Assembly: GCF_050613185.1 (NCBI RefSeq)
Contig: NZ_CP192511.1
Location: 2,418,001 to 2,482,000 of the forward strand
DNA: 64,000 bases
Direction of reading: 5' to 3'
DNA from: Chelonobacter sp050613185
GTDB taxonomy: Bacteria > Pseudomonadota > Gammaproteobacteria > Enterobacterales > Pasteurellaceae
Part shown: positions 1 through 7,689 of the stretch, piece after piece
How the letters are laid out: each line of letters begins with the position of its first letter
Position numbering within the stretch: position 1 is the stretch's first letter
Translations under genes and position numbers: made by a program
Notes under the pieces: generated by a model
Seen by the model: only the letters and a program-made list of their open reading frames with translations
Told to the model about the DNA's origin: nothing
The model's database searches: none

Positions 1-128
1 CATAATTTAGAACTATTTGATTTGACCAATAGCGACAATCCACCACCGTCAAAAAGGCGGTAATCTTTCTCTTGGGGCTTTGCTTGTGCTACTTGGGTAT
101 TAGTCAGCGGAGCTACAACTTTAGCCAT
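1..128 (-). CDS. Tyrosine recombinase (P4-type integrase), N-terminal fragment cut by the window edge
   Basis: Only the first 42 codons are inside the window; the gene continues beyond base 1. The start ATG is at 126-128 with an AGGTGA ribosome binding site at 134-139. The protein has the motif pattern LTNTQVAQAKP...DYRLFDGGGLSLLVK..., the hallmark of the N-terminal arm-DNA-binding domain (formerly DUF4102) of P4-like integrases, in which the DGGGLxLxV strand is highly conserved. The catalytic domain is not visible. The gene points away from the 3' end of tRNA-Val at 400-476, the usual arrangement when such an integrase has inserted its element into a tRNA gene. The element should therefore extend to the left of this window. 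Family assignment is firm; whether the element is a prophage or another island cannot be seen. Confidence 0.88.
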   Translation of the reverse strand, partial: MAKVVAPLTNTQVAQAKPQEKDYRLFDGGGLSLLVKSNSSKL

Positions 129-157
129 TTATTCACCTATTTCAGTATGTTAAGAAT

Positions 158-285
158 GACTATACGACCTTTTATTTAAAAAAGCGGTATAGTTATCACT
201 TAACTAATTGAAGAATAAAAGAAAAAACAACTTTTAACTATACGGCTTTTAACTATGCCTTAGCCGTATAGTCATTCGTATAGTC
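158..285. repeat. Cluster of ACTATACG-type short repeats between integrase and tRNA
   Basis: GACTATACG occurs at 158-166 and its reverse complement CGTATAGTC at 277-285. A perfect 11-bp inverted pair ACTATACGGCT (237-247) / AGCCGTATAGT (262-272) lies between them, with a further GGTATAGTT near 186-194. Four to five copies in about 130 bp in both orientations, directly upstream of an integrase gene, resemble arm-type integrase/excisionase sites or an operator for the integrase promoter. That function is inferred from position only. Confidence 0.55.
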
Positions 286-399
286 AAAATTCGTGGATTT
301 AAGTGTAATATAGTGAAGTGAAATAAACAACTAAAATGCGATAACGCTAGGTTTTATAAGGGGTTAGTGTAGTTTGATGAAGTGTTATGAACGGCTTGA

Positions 400-476
400 T
401 GGTGCGACCGGGTGGACTCGAACCACTGACCCCCACCATGTCAAGGTGGTGCTCTAACCAACTGAGCTACGGTCGC
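400..476 (-). tRNA. tRNA-Val (anticodon GAC)
   Basis: The minus strand folds into a complete cloverleaf: acceptor GCGACCG/CGGTCGC, D-loop with AGTTGGTTA, anticodon stem CCACC/GGTGG with loop TTGACAT (anticodon GAC, reads GUC/GUU valine codons), and TTCGAGT T-loop. The CCA end is encoded (400-402). The sequence closely resembles enterobacterial tRNA-Val(GAC). It stands alone. The integrase gene beyond its 3' end makes it the likely attachment site of the element to the left. Confidence 0.96.
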
Positions 477-492
477 ATTTTGAAGTGGCGCT

Positions 493-521
493 ATAATAGC
501 GACTTTCAGATTAAGGAACAA
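493..521 (-). promoter_or_regulatory. Sigma-70 promoter for tRNA-Val
   Basis: On the minus strand, TTGTTC (516-521) and TATTAT (493-498) are separated by exactly 17 bp, and the tRNA begins 16 bp downstream of the -10. The spacing fits a stable-RNA promoter. Confidence 0.6.
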
Positions 522-708
522 GTTTTTTTTCGTCTTGCGCATTCAATTGTTATTTTTTTAAACAAAATGCGAATAAAATCATCTTTTTCGCAACAGAAAA
601 GCATTATTATATCTTCTCGGCATAATTTATTGTGTATTGTCATTTCATCTTTTGAGTATAACAGGTTATGCTATCTCCATTGATTGATTCTTTTAACCGA
701 GGTTCATT

Positions 709-2079
709 ATGTCTCTCTATCTGCTGCTGAATCTGGCAATTTTTTTAGCTTTAGTCTTTGTCTTATATCATTTTAAAAAGCAAGGTCATTCGCTTGCGGT
801 TACCGTACTATTGGCGTTAGTGCTGGGCGTGGTGTTCGGCATTGCATTGCAAAATCTGTACGGCGATCAAAGTGCGGTCAAAGCCAGTCTGGATTGGATT
901 AATCTGGTCGGTGGCGGTTATGTCCGTTTGCTGCATATGATTGTGATGCCGTTGGTGTTTGTTTCGATTTTATCGGCGATCAGCAAACTGCATGATGCCG
1001 GTGGATTGGGCAAAATCAGCTTTAGCATTCTCTCCGTTCTGTTGTTTACCACCGCTATTGCCGCTTTAGTCGGGATCGGGTTCAGCGCCTTGTTCGGTTT
1101 GAATGCGGACGGTTTAATCGCCGGGGCGCGTGAAGTCGCGGCACAAGAACGCGTATTAGGGCGGGTAGATCAAGTTGCCAATTTAACCATTCCGGCCATG
1201 TTGCTCTCTTTTATTCCGCGCAATCCGTTTGCGGAACTGACCGGTGCAAATCCGACTTCGATTATCAGCACCGTGATTTTTGCCGCTTTTTTGGGCATTT
1301 CCACCCTGCGTTTGCGTAAAGATCAAACCGAAACCGCTGAGCGTATCACGCAAGGGATCGACAGTTTGAATAAATTGGTGATGAGCTTGGTGCGGATTAT
1401 CATCAGCCTGACTCCATACGGGATTTTAGCCTTGATGACGCGCATGGCGGCAACGTCTAGTTGGGCGGATATTCTTAACCTGCTGAATTTTATTATTGCG
1501 TCTTATTTGGCGATTGGAGTAATGTTCATTGTACACGGCGTGCTGTTGGCATTGAGCGGCATTAATCCGTTCAGCTATTACAAAAAAGTGTTGCCGACCT
1601 TGCTGTTCGCCTTCACCTCACGCTCCAGTGCCGCCACGATTCCGTTAAATATCGAAACCCAAACCAATAGACTGGGTAATTCGGGCACGATTGCTAACTT
1701 TTCGGCGACGTTCGGCGCAACCATCGGGCAAAACGGTTGCGCCGGGATTTATCCGGCAATGCTGGCATTTATGGTTGCACCGTCGGTCGGGATTGATCCG
1801 CTGGCACCGCACTTTATCTTGTCATTAGTGGCGATTGTCACCATTTCATCTTTCGGTATCGCCGGTGTCGGCGGCGGCGCAACCTTTGCCGCGATTGTGG
1901 TGCTATCAACCATGGGATTGCCGTTGGAATTAGTCGGACTCTTAATTTCGATTGAGCCGCTGATTGATATGGGGCGCACCGCACTTAACGTGAACGGCGC
2001 AATCACTGCCGGCACATTGAGCAGTAAATGGTTAAAACAGACCGATTTGCAGGTGCTGGCAAATCCGAAAGCGGAATAA
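709..2079 (+). CDS. tcyP: L-cystine:proton/sodium symporter TcyP (dicarboxylate/amino acid:cation symporter family)
   Basis: This 456-residue inner-membrane protein should import L-cystine (the oxidised cysteine dimer) as a sulfur source and redox shuttle. It is hydrophobic throughout and follows the glutamate-transporter-like (DAACS) fold. Signatures seen are VMPLVFVSILSA near residue 80, the serine-rich AFTSRSSAATIPLN re-entrant loop near residue 305, GATIGQNGCAGIYPAM near 338, and EPLIDMGRTALNV near 415. From memory these match the E. coli YdjN/TcyP branch closely, rather than GltP or SstT. The ATG follows a GAGG ribosome site. It is a single gene, closed by a shared terminator at 2103-2134. 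No Cys-regulatory site was recognised upstream. Confidence 0.9.
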   Translation: MSLYLLLNLAIFLALVFVLYHFKKQGHSLAVTVLLALVLGVVFGIALQNLYGDQSAVKASLDWINLVGGGYVRLLHMIVMPLVFVSILSAISKLHDAGGLGKISFSILSVLLFTTAIAALVGIGFSALFGLNADGLIAGAREVAAQERVLGRVDQVANLTIPAMLLSFIPRNPFAELTGANPTSIISTVIFAAFLGISTLRLRKDQTETAERITQGIDSLNKLVMSLVRIIISLTPYGILALMTRMAATSSWADILNLLNFIIASYLAIGVMFIVHGVLLALSGINPFSYYKKVLPTLLFAFTSRSSAATIPLNIETQTNRLGNSGTIANFSATFGATIGQNGCAGIYPAMLAFMVAPSVGIDPLAPHFILSLVAIVTISSFGIAGVGGGATFAAIVVLSTMGLPLELVGLLISIEPLIDMGRTALNVNGAITAGTLSSKWLKQTDLQVLANPKAE

Positions 2080-2102
2080 ACCGCACTTTAAATAGCTAAT
2101 GC

Positions 2103-2134
2103 AAAAGCCCATTTCATATCAGAAACGGGCTTTT
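2103..2134. terminator. Rho-independent terminator shared by tcyP and the UPF0260 gene
   Basis: AAAAGCCC (2103-2110) pairs with GGGCTTTT (2127-2134), with further ATTTC/GAAAC pairing inside. It lies between convergent genes and has A/T runs on both sides, so it can work in both directions. Confidence 0.75.
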
Positions 2135-2155
2135 ATTCTTGAATTGATAACGCTA

Positions 2156-2590
2156 TTAAACCGCTTCAATCACATGATCAAACCACGCAATCACGTCACG
2201 TTCATGAATGCCGTTTTCAATCGGGATTCGGGCGAGTTTGACCGAGTCGGGATTGCCGGAAATGAGCGGGTGCCAGTCAAACAACGGTTTGTTTTCGTAT
2301 AATAAACGGTAAGCGCAGGTTTTTGGCAGCCAGCCGAAATCAGGCAGGTTTTGTTTGGTCAGTTTGGTGCAATCTTCTTCCAATTCAAAGCGTTGGGCGT
2401 AGTTGCCACATTTACCGCTATTCAAATCGAGTTGGTTGCAAGCGATACTGGTGTAATAGATGCGCTCGTGTTTGCCGTAGCCGTCAAGGATTTTGCGGTA
2501 GCAACACAAACCGCAGCCGTCGCACAACGCTTCCCATTCTTGTTCGTCCATTTCCAACAGGGATTTTGTTTGCCAAAACCGCACTTTCAT
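2156..2590 (-). CDS. ycgN: UPF0260 family protein, YcgN-like (CxxCxxCC zinc/iron-binding motif)
   Basis: The product has 144 residues from the ATG at 2590, giving MKVRFWQ, which aligns with the start of E. coli YcgN (from memory); an upstream in-frame start at 2620 would add ten residues with no family support. It contains LCDGCGLCC near residue 24, the cysteine cluster of the CxxCxxCC (UPF0153/UPF0260) family, plus later conserved cysteines in CNQLD, CGNY, CTKL and KTCAYRLL. The family is presumed to bind a metal; its biochemical role is not established. An uptake signal (AAAGTGCGGTTT) starts at codon 2, so the first residues are partly dictated by that signal. It is a single gene convergent with tcyP. 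Confidence 0.87.
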   Translation of the reverse strand: MKVRFWQTKSLLEMDEQEWEALCDGCGLCCYRKILDGYGKHERIYYTSIACNQLDLNSGKCGNYAQRFELEEDCTKLTKQNLPDFGWLPKTCAYRLLYENKPLFDWHPLISGNPDSVKLARIPIENGIHERDVIAWFDHVIEAV

Positions 2591-2627
2591 TATTTCTCTC
2601 AAGGGATTACCGAACCGCACTTTTACA

Positions 2628-2675
2628 TTCCCTCCCTCCGCTGGCGAAGGGAGGTGTCCAAAGGACGGAGGGCGA
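2628..2675. repeat. Dispersed palindromic repeat, family B copy 1
   Basis: The stretch CCCTCCCTCCGCTGGCGAAG followed by GGAGGTGTCC and AAAGGACGGAGGG is a partial copy of the element at 15756-15888, matching its right-hand end. Related copies are at 52329-52355 and 61672-61735. It is intergenic and has no coding potential. Confidence 0.6.
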
Positions 2676-2694
2676 GATTAAAAATTAAGCGTGA

Positions 2695-4377
2695 TTAAAA
2701 ACCACTACTCTCTTTCAAACCGACCGTTAAATTGAACACTAAGTTATCGGCACGAGAATCTTTACTATCCGCACAGAAATAACCTTCGCGTTCAAATTGA
2801 TAGGCTTTTTCCGCTTCGGCGTCGGCTAAATTCACTTCGACCACGCCATGTACCACGGTCAGAGAGTTCGGATTAATCACGCTGAGAATATCCTCTGCCG
2901 CCCCCGGGTTCGCCACGTTGAACAAGCGATCATATAAACGGAATTCCGCCGCGTTATTTTGCGTTGCCGAAACCCAATGGATCACGCCTTTTACTTTACG
3001 CCCGTCCGCCGGATTTTTACCTAAAGTGTCCGGATCGTAACTGCAATATAAGGTGGTGATATTACCGTCGGCATCTTTTTCCACCCGTTCGGCTTTAATC
3101 ACATAGGCGTTGCGCAAGCGCACTTCTTTGCCCAGCACCAAACGTTTATATTTTTTATTCGCTTCTTCGCGGAAGTCGGCTTGATCGATATAAATTTCAC
3201 GCCCGAACGGCAACTTGCGCTCGCCCAGTTCAGGACGGTTCGGGTGGTTCGGCGCGGTCACCAGCTCATCATCGCCTTGATAATTTTCAATCACCACTTT
3301 CAACGGATTGAGCACCGCCATCGCACGCGGGGCGTTGATGTTGAGATCATCACGGATACAGGCTTCCAGCGCACTGAATTCAACCATATTGTCTTGTTTG
3401 GTCACGCCGATACGTTCGCAGAATTCACGCAATGCCGCTGGGGTATAACCGCGGCGGCGCAAGCCGGAAATGGTCGGCATACGCGGATCGTTCCAGCCGT
3501 CCACGATTTTATCGCTGACTAATTGCAACAGTTTGCGTTTTGAGGTCAGCGTGCTTTCCAGATTCAAACGCGAAAATTCATATTGGTGCGGCAACGGACG
3601 CTCGATTGAAATATTTTCCAACACCCAATCATATAAACGGCGGTTGTCTTGGAATTCGAGCGTACACAATGAATGGGTAATACGTTCAAGCGCGTCGGAA
3701 ATACAATGGGTGAAATCGTACATCGGGTAAATGCACCATTTGTCCGCCGTTTGATGATGGTGGGCAAATTTGATCCGATACAACACCGGATCGCGCATTA
3801 CCATAAACGGTGACGCCATATCGATTTTGGCACGCAGACAGGCTTTGCCTTCGGCAAATTCGCCGTTACGCATTTTTTCAAATAAAGTGCGGTTTTCCTC
3901 AACCGACCGCTCGCGATAAGGGCTGTTTTTGCCGGCTTCGGTCAGTGTACCGCGATATTCTCGGATTTCCTCCGGCGATAATTCATCGACATACGCCAAG
4001 CCTTTTTCAATCAATTCAAGCGCATAGCCGTACAGTTGATCGAAATAATCCGACGCATAGCGCACTTCGCCCTGCCATTTGAAACCGAGCCATTCCACAT
4101 CTTGCTTAATTGAATCGACATATTCCACATCTTCTTTCACCGGGTTGGTGTCATCAAAACGCAAATTACATAAGCCTTGATAATCTCTGGCGATACCGAA
4201 GTTCAGGCAGATCGATTTGGCATGGCCGATATGCAAATAGCCGTTCGGTTCAGGCGGAAAACGGGTATAGACATTATTGACTTTGCCCTGCGCCAGATCT
4301 TCATCAATAATATGGCGGATAAAATTAGACGGGCGATGTTCTGCCGCATTCACGGCAGCGATTTCAGGTTGGCTCAT
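2695..4377 (-). CDS. glnS: Glutaminyl-tRNA synthetase
   Basis: This cytosolic class Ic enzyme of 560 residues charges tRNA-Gln with glutamine. The HIGH motif is at residues 49-52 in PEPNGYLHIGHAK. The KMSKS-type loop is LTSKRK at about 277-282, where E. coli has VMSKRK; the Met-to-Thr change is a small oddity but the catalytic lysines remain. The anticodon-binding beta-barrels fill the C-terminal half. The length matches E. coli GlnRS (about 554). The ATG follows GGAAGTGC on the minus strand. It is divergent from macA, with a 175-bp shared upstream region. An uptake signal is embedded in the coding sequence. Confidence 0.97.
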   Translation of the reverse strand: MSQPEIAAVNAAEHRPSNFIRHIIDEDLAQGKVNNVYTRFPPEPNGYLHIGHAKSICLNFGIARDYQGLCNLRFDDTNPVKEDVEYVDSIKQDVEWLGFKWQGEVRYASDYFDQLYGYALELIEKGLAYVDELSPEEIREYRGTLTEAGKNSPYRERSVEENRTLFEKMRNGEFAEGKACLRAKIDMASPFMVMRDPVLYRIKFAHHHQTADKWCIYPMYDFTHCISDALERITHSLCTLEFQDNRRLYDWVLENISIERPLPHQYEFSRLNLESTLTSKRKLLQLVSDKIVDGWNDPRMPTISGLRRRGYTPAALREFCERIGVTKQDNMVEFSALEACIRDDLNINAPRAMAVLNPLKVVIENYQGDDELVTAPNHPNRPELGERKLPFGREIYIDQADFREEANKKYKRLVLGKEVRLRNAYVIKAERVEKDADGNITTLYCSYDPDTLGKNPADGRKVKGVIHWVSATQNNAAEFRLYDRLFNVANPGAAEDILSVINPNSLTVVHGVVEVNLADAEAEKAYQFEREGYFCADSKDSRADNLVFNLTVGLKESSGF

Positions 4378-4468
4378 TGCACTTCCTTAAAATAGTAAAT
4401 CTTAATAGAAAATTGGTCTATTCTACACGCTTTAGCAGCGGAAAAAAACCGCTAACACGCGGCAAATG

Positions 4469-4501
4469 TTTAAGTTCTTCTTAATAAATTGGTGATATAG
4501 T
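4469..4501 (+). promoter_or_regulatory. Candidate PmrA/QseB-type operator and promoter upstream of macAB
   Basis: TTTAAG (4469-4474), five bases, then CTTAAT (4480-4485) match the direct-repeat pattern YTTAAK-N5-YTTAAK described for PmrA/BasR-type response regulators. A -10 like TATAGT (4496-4501) lies 10 bp downstream, so the second half-site sits where a -35 would be. That is the normal geometry for activation by OmpR-family regulators. The match is seen directly; which regulator binds is inferred. Confidence 0.45.
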
Positions 4502-4552
4502 ATATCTCACTCACAAAATTTACAATTTTAACCCAAGCAACGTGATATCCCT

Positions 4553-5731
4553 ATGAAAGCAAACAAAATCAACACCGTTGTCCTTGCGGTAGTGGTGTTA
4601 ACCGCACTTTTCGGCGGTTACCAATATTGGCAAAGCAGTCACAGTGAAAATAAAGTGACCTATATGACGGAAAACGTCAACCGCGCTTCCCTATCCGACA
4701 GCGTCATCGCCACCGGCACGGTGCGCAGCCATAACCGAGTGGAAATCGGGGCACAGGTCTCAGGTCAGTTGCTCAAAATTCATGTCAATCTAGGGCAAAA
4801 GGTAAAAAAAGGCGAATTACTGGCAGAAATTGATGCGAAAAACCAAGAAAATTCGCTCAATACCGCACTTTCGCAATTAGCTTCCTACCAAGCGCAATTG
4901 ACCGCGGCGCAAGCCAATTTAGCCGCCGTACAATCCGCTTATGATCGCATTAATCGGCTATATAAACAGAAATCCGCCACCCAAGACAGTCTCGAATCGG
5001 CTCGGGTGAATCTTGCCAATGCACACTCGACGATTGCCCAACTGGAATCGTCGATTAAACAAGCGGAAATTGCAGTAACAACCGCCAAAACCAATTTAGG
5101 TTATACCAAAATTCTGGCGCCGATTGACGGCACGATTATTTCCATTCCGGTATCCGAAGGGCAAACCGTCAACGCCAATCAAACCGCGCCGACCATTATG
5201 CAAATTGCCGATTTAACGAAAATGCTGATCAAAGCCGAAATTTCCGAGGGCGACATCAGCAAAGTCAAAACCGGCATGAAAGTGCGGTTTACCACGCTGG
5301 CGGAACCCAACAAAGTCTATCAATCGGCAATCGCCTCGATTGATCCGGCGCTTACCACCTTGACCGATAACGATTACAACGAATCGTCCAGTAACAGCAG
5401 TGCGGTTTATTTTTATGCCAATATCTTGATCGACAACCCTGACGAAGCGCTGCGAATCGGCATGACCACGCAAAATACGATTACGATTGCCGATGTCGAA
5501 AATGTGCTGACCATTCCGACCATGACGATTCAAAAAGTCGGCGAACAGTATCAAGTGCGGGTATTGACCGCCGATAACAAAGCGGAAACCCGCACGATTA
5601 AAATCGGTATCCGTGATGAGATAAACACCGAAGTATTATCCGGTCTGGAAGAGGGCGACAAGGTGATTTCCGCTGAAATGCGGCAAGGCGAAGCCGTCGG
5701 TAACGGCGGACAAATGCGCATGCGCTTTTAA
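4553..5731 (+). CDS. macA: MacA-like periplasmic adaptor subunit of a tripartite ABC efflux pump
   Basis: This 392-residue membrane-fusion protein couples an inner-membrane ABC transporter to an outer-membrane channel. An N-terminal signal-anchor (residues 7-25, hydrophobic VLAVVVLTALFGG) is followed by a first lipoyl half-domain (GAQVSGQLLKIHVNLGQKVK), a long alpha-hairpin of about residues 100-180 rich in Ala/Gln/Asn, the second lipoyl half (LGYTKILAPIDGTI), a beta-barrel, and a membrane-proximal domain ending GEAVGNGGQMRMRF. It is the first gene of a three-gene operon; macB starts 15 bp after its stop. Substrates of such pumps include macrolides, lipopeptides or haem-like compounds; the actual substrate here is unknown. 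Confidence 0.9.
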   Translation: MKANKINTVVLAVVVLTALFGGYQYWQSSHSENKVTYMTENVNRASLSDSVIATGTVRSHNRVEIGAQVSGQLLKIHVNLGQKVKKGELLAEIDAKNQENSLNTALSQLASYQAQLTAAQANLAAVQSAYDRINRLYKQKSATQDSLESARVNLANAHSTIAQLESSIKQAEIAVTTAKTNLGYTKILAPIDGTIISIPVSEGQTVNANQTAPTIMQIADLTKMLIKAEISEGDISKVKTGMKVRFTTLAEPNKVYQSAIASIDPALTTLTDNDYNESSSNSSAVYFYANILIDNPDEALRIGMTTQNTITIADVENVLTIPTMTIQKVGEQYQVRVLTADNKAETRTIKIGIRDEINTEVLSGLEEGDKVISAEMRQGEAVGNGGQMRMRF

Positions 5732-5746
5732 TCGGGCGAGGCAAGC

Positions 5747-7681
5747 ATGAATATTATCGAAGTCAGCAAACTGAACAAATATTTCGGCGAAGGCGAGAAC
5801 CGGGTTCATATCTTAAAAGCGATCGATCTGACGATTAAAAAAGGCGATTTTATTGCGATCATGGGGACATCGGGTTCGGGCAAATCGACCCTGATGAATA
5901 TCCTCGGCTGTCTGGATACCGCCAGTGACGGTGTATATAAAATCAACGGCGTGGACACCTCGCCGCTGTCGCGCGATCAACTGTCCGATTTGCGTCAGAA
6001 AAAATTCGGTTTTATTTTCCAGCGTTATAATTTGCTGTCTGCGCTAAGTGCGGTCGAAAATGTGGCGTTACCGGCGGTGTATGCCGGCGTGCCGCAACAA
6101 CAACGTTTGGCGCAAGCGGAAGAATTGCTGAAAAAACTCGATTTAGGCGATAAGCTGACTAATAAACCCAATCAACTTTCCGGCGGGCAGCAGCAACGGG
6201 TCAGTATCGCACGCGCATTAATGAACGGCGGCGAGATTATTTTAGCCGATGAACCGACCGGCGCGCTCGACTCCAAGAGCGGGTTAATGGTAATGCGAAT
6301 TTTGCAGAATCTGCACCGTGAGGGGCACACCATCATTTTAGTCACCCATGATAAAGATATTGCCCACTACGCCAATCGGATTATCGAACTGAAAGACGGG
6401 CGTATTATCGATGACAGTCGCCGCTCGGATCAAATCATTGACAAAGACACCTCGGTTAAAATTCAAAAAAACCGTTTTGCACAATTTAAAGATCAGCTGG
6501 TGGAATCGTTTAAAATGTCGGTCAGTGCGATTTTGGCACATAAAATGCGTTCGTTGCTCACCATGCTTGGGATTATTATCGGCATTACCTCGGTGGTGTG
6601 CGTGGTGGCGATCGGTAACGGTTCGCAACAAAAAATCTTGTCGAACATCAATTCGCTCGGCACAAACACCATGGATATTTATAACGGTACCGGTTTTGGT
6701 GATCGGCGCGCAAATCGTACCAAAAATCTGACAATCCAAGATGCCGATATTCTTGCCAAACAGCACTATATTGCGAGTTCGACGCCGAACAGTGTATTGA
6801 GCGGCACATTGACTTACGGCAGCCAAGCGTTCACCGCACAAGCACGCGGCGTGGGCGATCAATTTTTTAACGTCAAAGGCTTAACCTTAAAGCAAGGCAA
6901 GGTGTTTACTGCGCAAGATGTCGCAGATAATGCGCAGGTGGCGGTAATTGACGAAAACACGCAAAAAGAGCTGTTCGCAGACAAATCACCGTTGGGGCAA
7001 ATTATTATGATTGACAAGAAACCGTTAAAAATTATCGGTGTCGCCGCCAGCAACAACAATATGGGCATGCCAAGCAGCTCATTGACGATCTGGCTGCCTT
7101 ATACCACCGCAATGTATAAAATTTCCGGTGAAAAAACCATTGATTCAATCACAGTGAAAGTGAAAGATGATGTGAATACCCAAATCGCCGAGAAAAATTT
7201 GACCCAATTACTGACGATACGCCACGGTAAAAAAGATTTTTTCGTGCTGAATACCGATATGATCAAACAGACGATTGAAAGCACCACCAACACCATGAAG
7301 CTGTTGATTTCTTCAATCGCACTGATTTCGCTGATTGTCGGCGGAATCGGCGTGATGAATATCATGTTGGTTTCCGTGACCGAACGCACCAAGGAAATCG
7401 GCGTCCGAATGGCGATTGGTGCGCGGCAATCCAATATTTTGCAACAATTTTTGATTGAAGCCACGCTGATTTGCGTGATCGGCGGTTTGGTCGGTGTCGT
7501 GCTATCCTATCTGCTCGGACTGTTATTTAACAGCATGATGCAAGACTTTACCATGTTGTTTTCTGCGGATTCGATTATCGCCGCCGTGATCTGCTCCACG
7601 CTAATCGGTTTAATTTTTGGTTTTCTTCCGGCTAAAAATGCGTCACAATTGAACCCGATTACCGCACTTTCAAGAGAATAA
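5747..7681 (+). CDS. macB: MacB-like ABC transporter, ATPase fused to FtsX-type permease
   Basis: This 644-residue inner-membrane subunit works as a dimer, using ATP hydrolysis to drive mechanotransmission through MacA. The N-terminal nucleotide-binding domain has Walker A GTSGSGKS (40-47), signature LSGGQQQR (144-151) and Walker B IILADEP (164-170). One transmembrane helix (~265-290) precedes a large periplasmic domain, then three helices near the C-terminus containing the conserved GGIGVMNIMLVSVTERTKEIG segment. Domain order and length match E. coli MacB (648). It is the middle gene of the operon, with only 8 bp to the outer-membrane gene. No motif is missing. Confidence 0.94.
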   Translation: MNIIEVSKLNKYFGEGENRVHILKAIDLTIKKGDFIAIMGTSGSGKSTLMNILGCLDTASDGVYKINGVDTSPLSRDQLSDLRQKKFGFIFQRYNLLSALSAVENVALPAVYAGVPQQQRLAQAEELLKKLDLGDKLTNKPNQLSGGQQQRVSIARALMNGGEIILADEPTGALDSKSGLMVMRILQNLHREGHTIILVTHDKDIAHYANRIIELKDGRIIDDSRRSDQIIDKDTSVKIQKNRFAQFKDQLVESFKMSVSAILAHKMRSLLTMLGIIIGITSVVCVVAIGNGSQQKILSNINSLGTNTMDIYNGTGFGDRRANRTKNLTIQDADILAKQHYIASSTPNSVLSGTLTYGSQAFTAQARGVGDQFFNVKGLTLKQGKVFTAQDVADNAQVAVIDENTQKELFADKSPLGQIIMIDKKPLKIIGVAASNNNMGMPSSSLTIWLPYTTAMYKISGEKTIDSITVKVKDDVNTQIAEKNLTQLLTIRHGKKDFFVLNTDMIKQTIESTTNTMKLLISSIALISLIVGGIGVMNIMLVSVTERTKEIGVRMAIGARQSNILQQFLIEATLICVIGGLVGVVLSYLLGLLFNSMMQDFTMLFSADSIIAAVICSTLIGLIFGFLPAKNASQLNPITALSRE

Positions 7682-7689
7682 AAGTCAAT

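Noticed and set aside
2323..2698. Open frames on the plus strand across the UPF0260 gene and repeat
   Set aside because: They are antisense shadows of a conserved cysteine-motif gene and run into a non-coding repeat.
6338..6862. Long open frame antisense to macB
   Set aside because: It lies fully inside an intact conserved gene, has no ribosome site or recognisable domain, and reflects codon bias of the sense strand.
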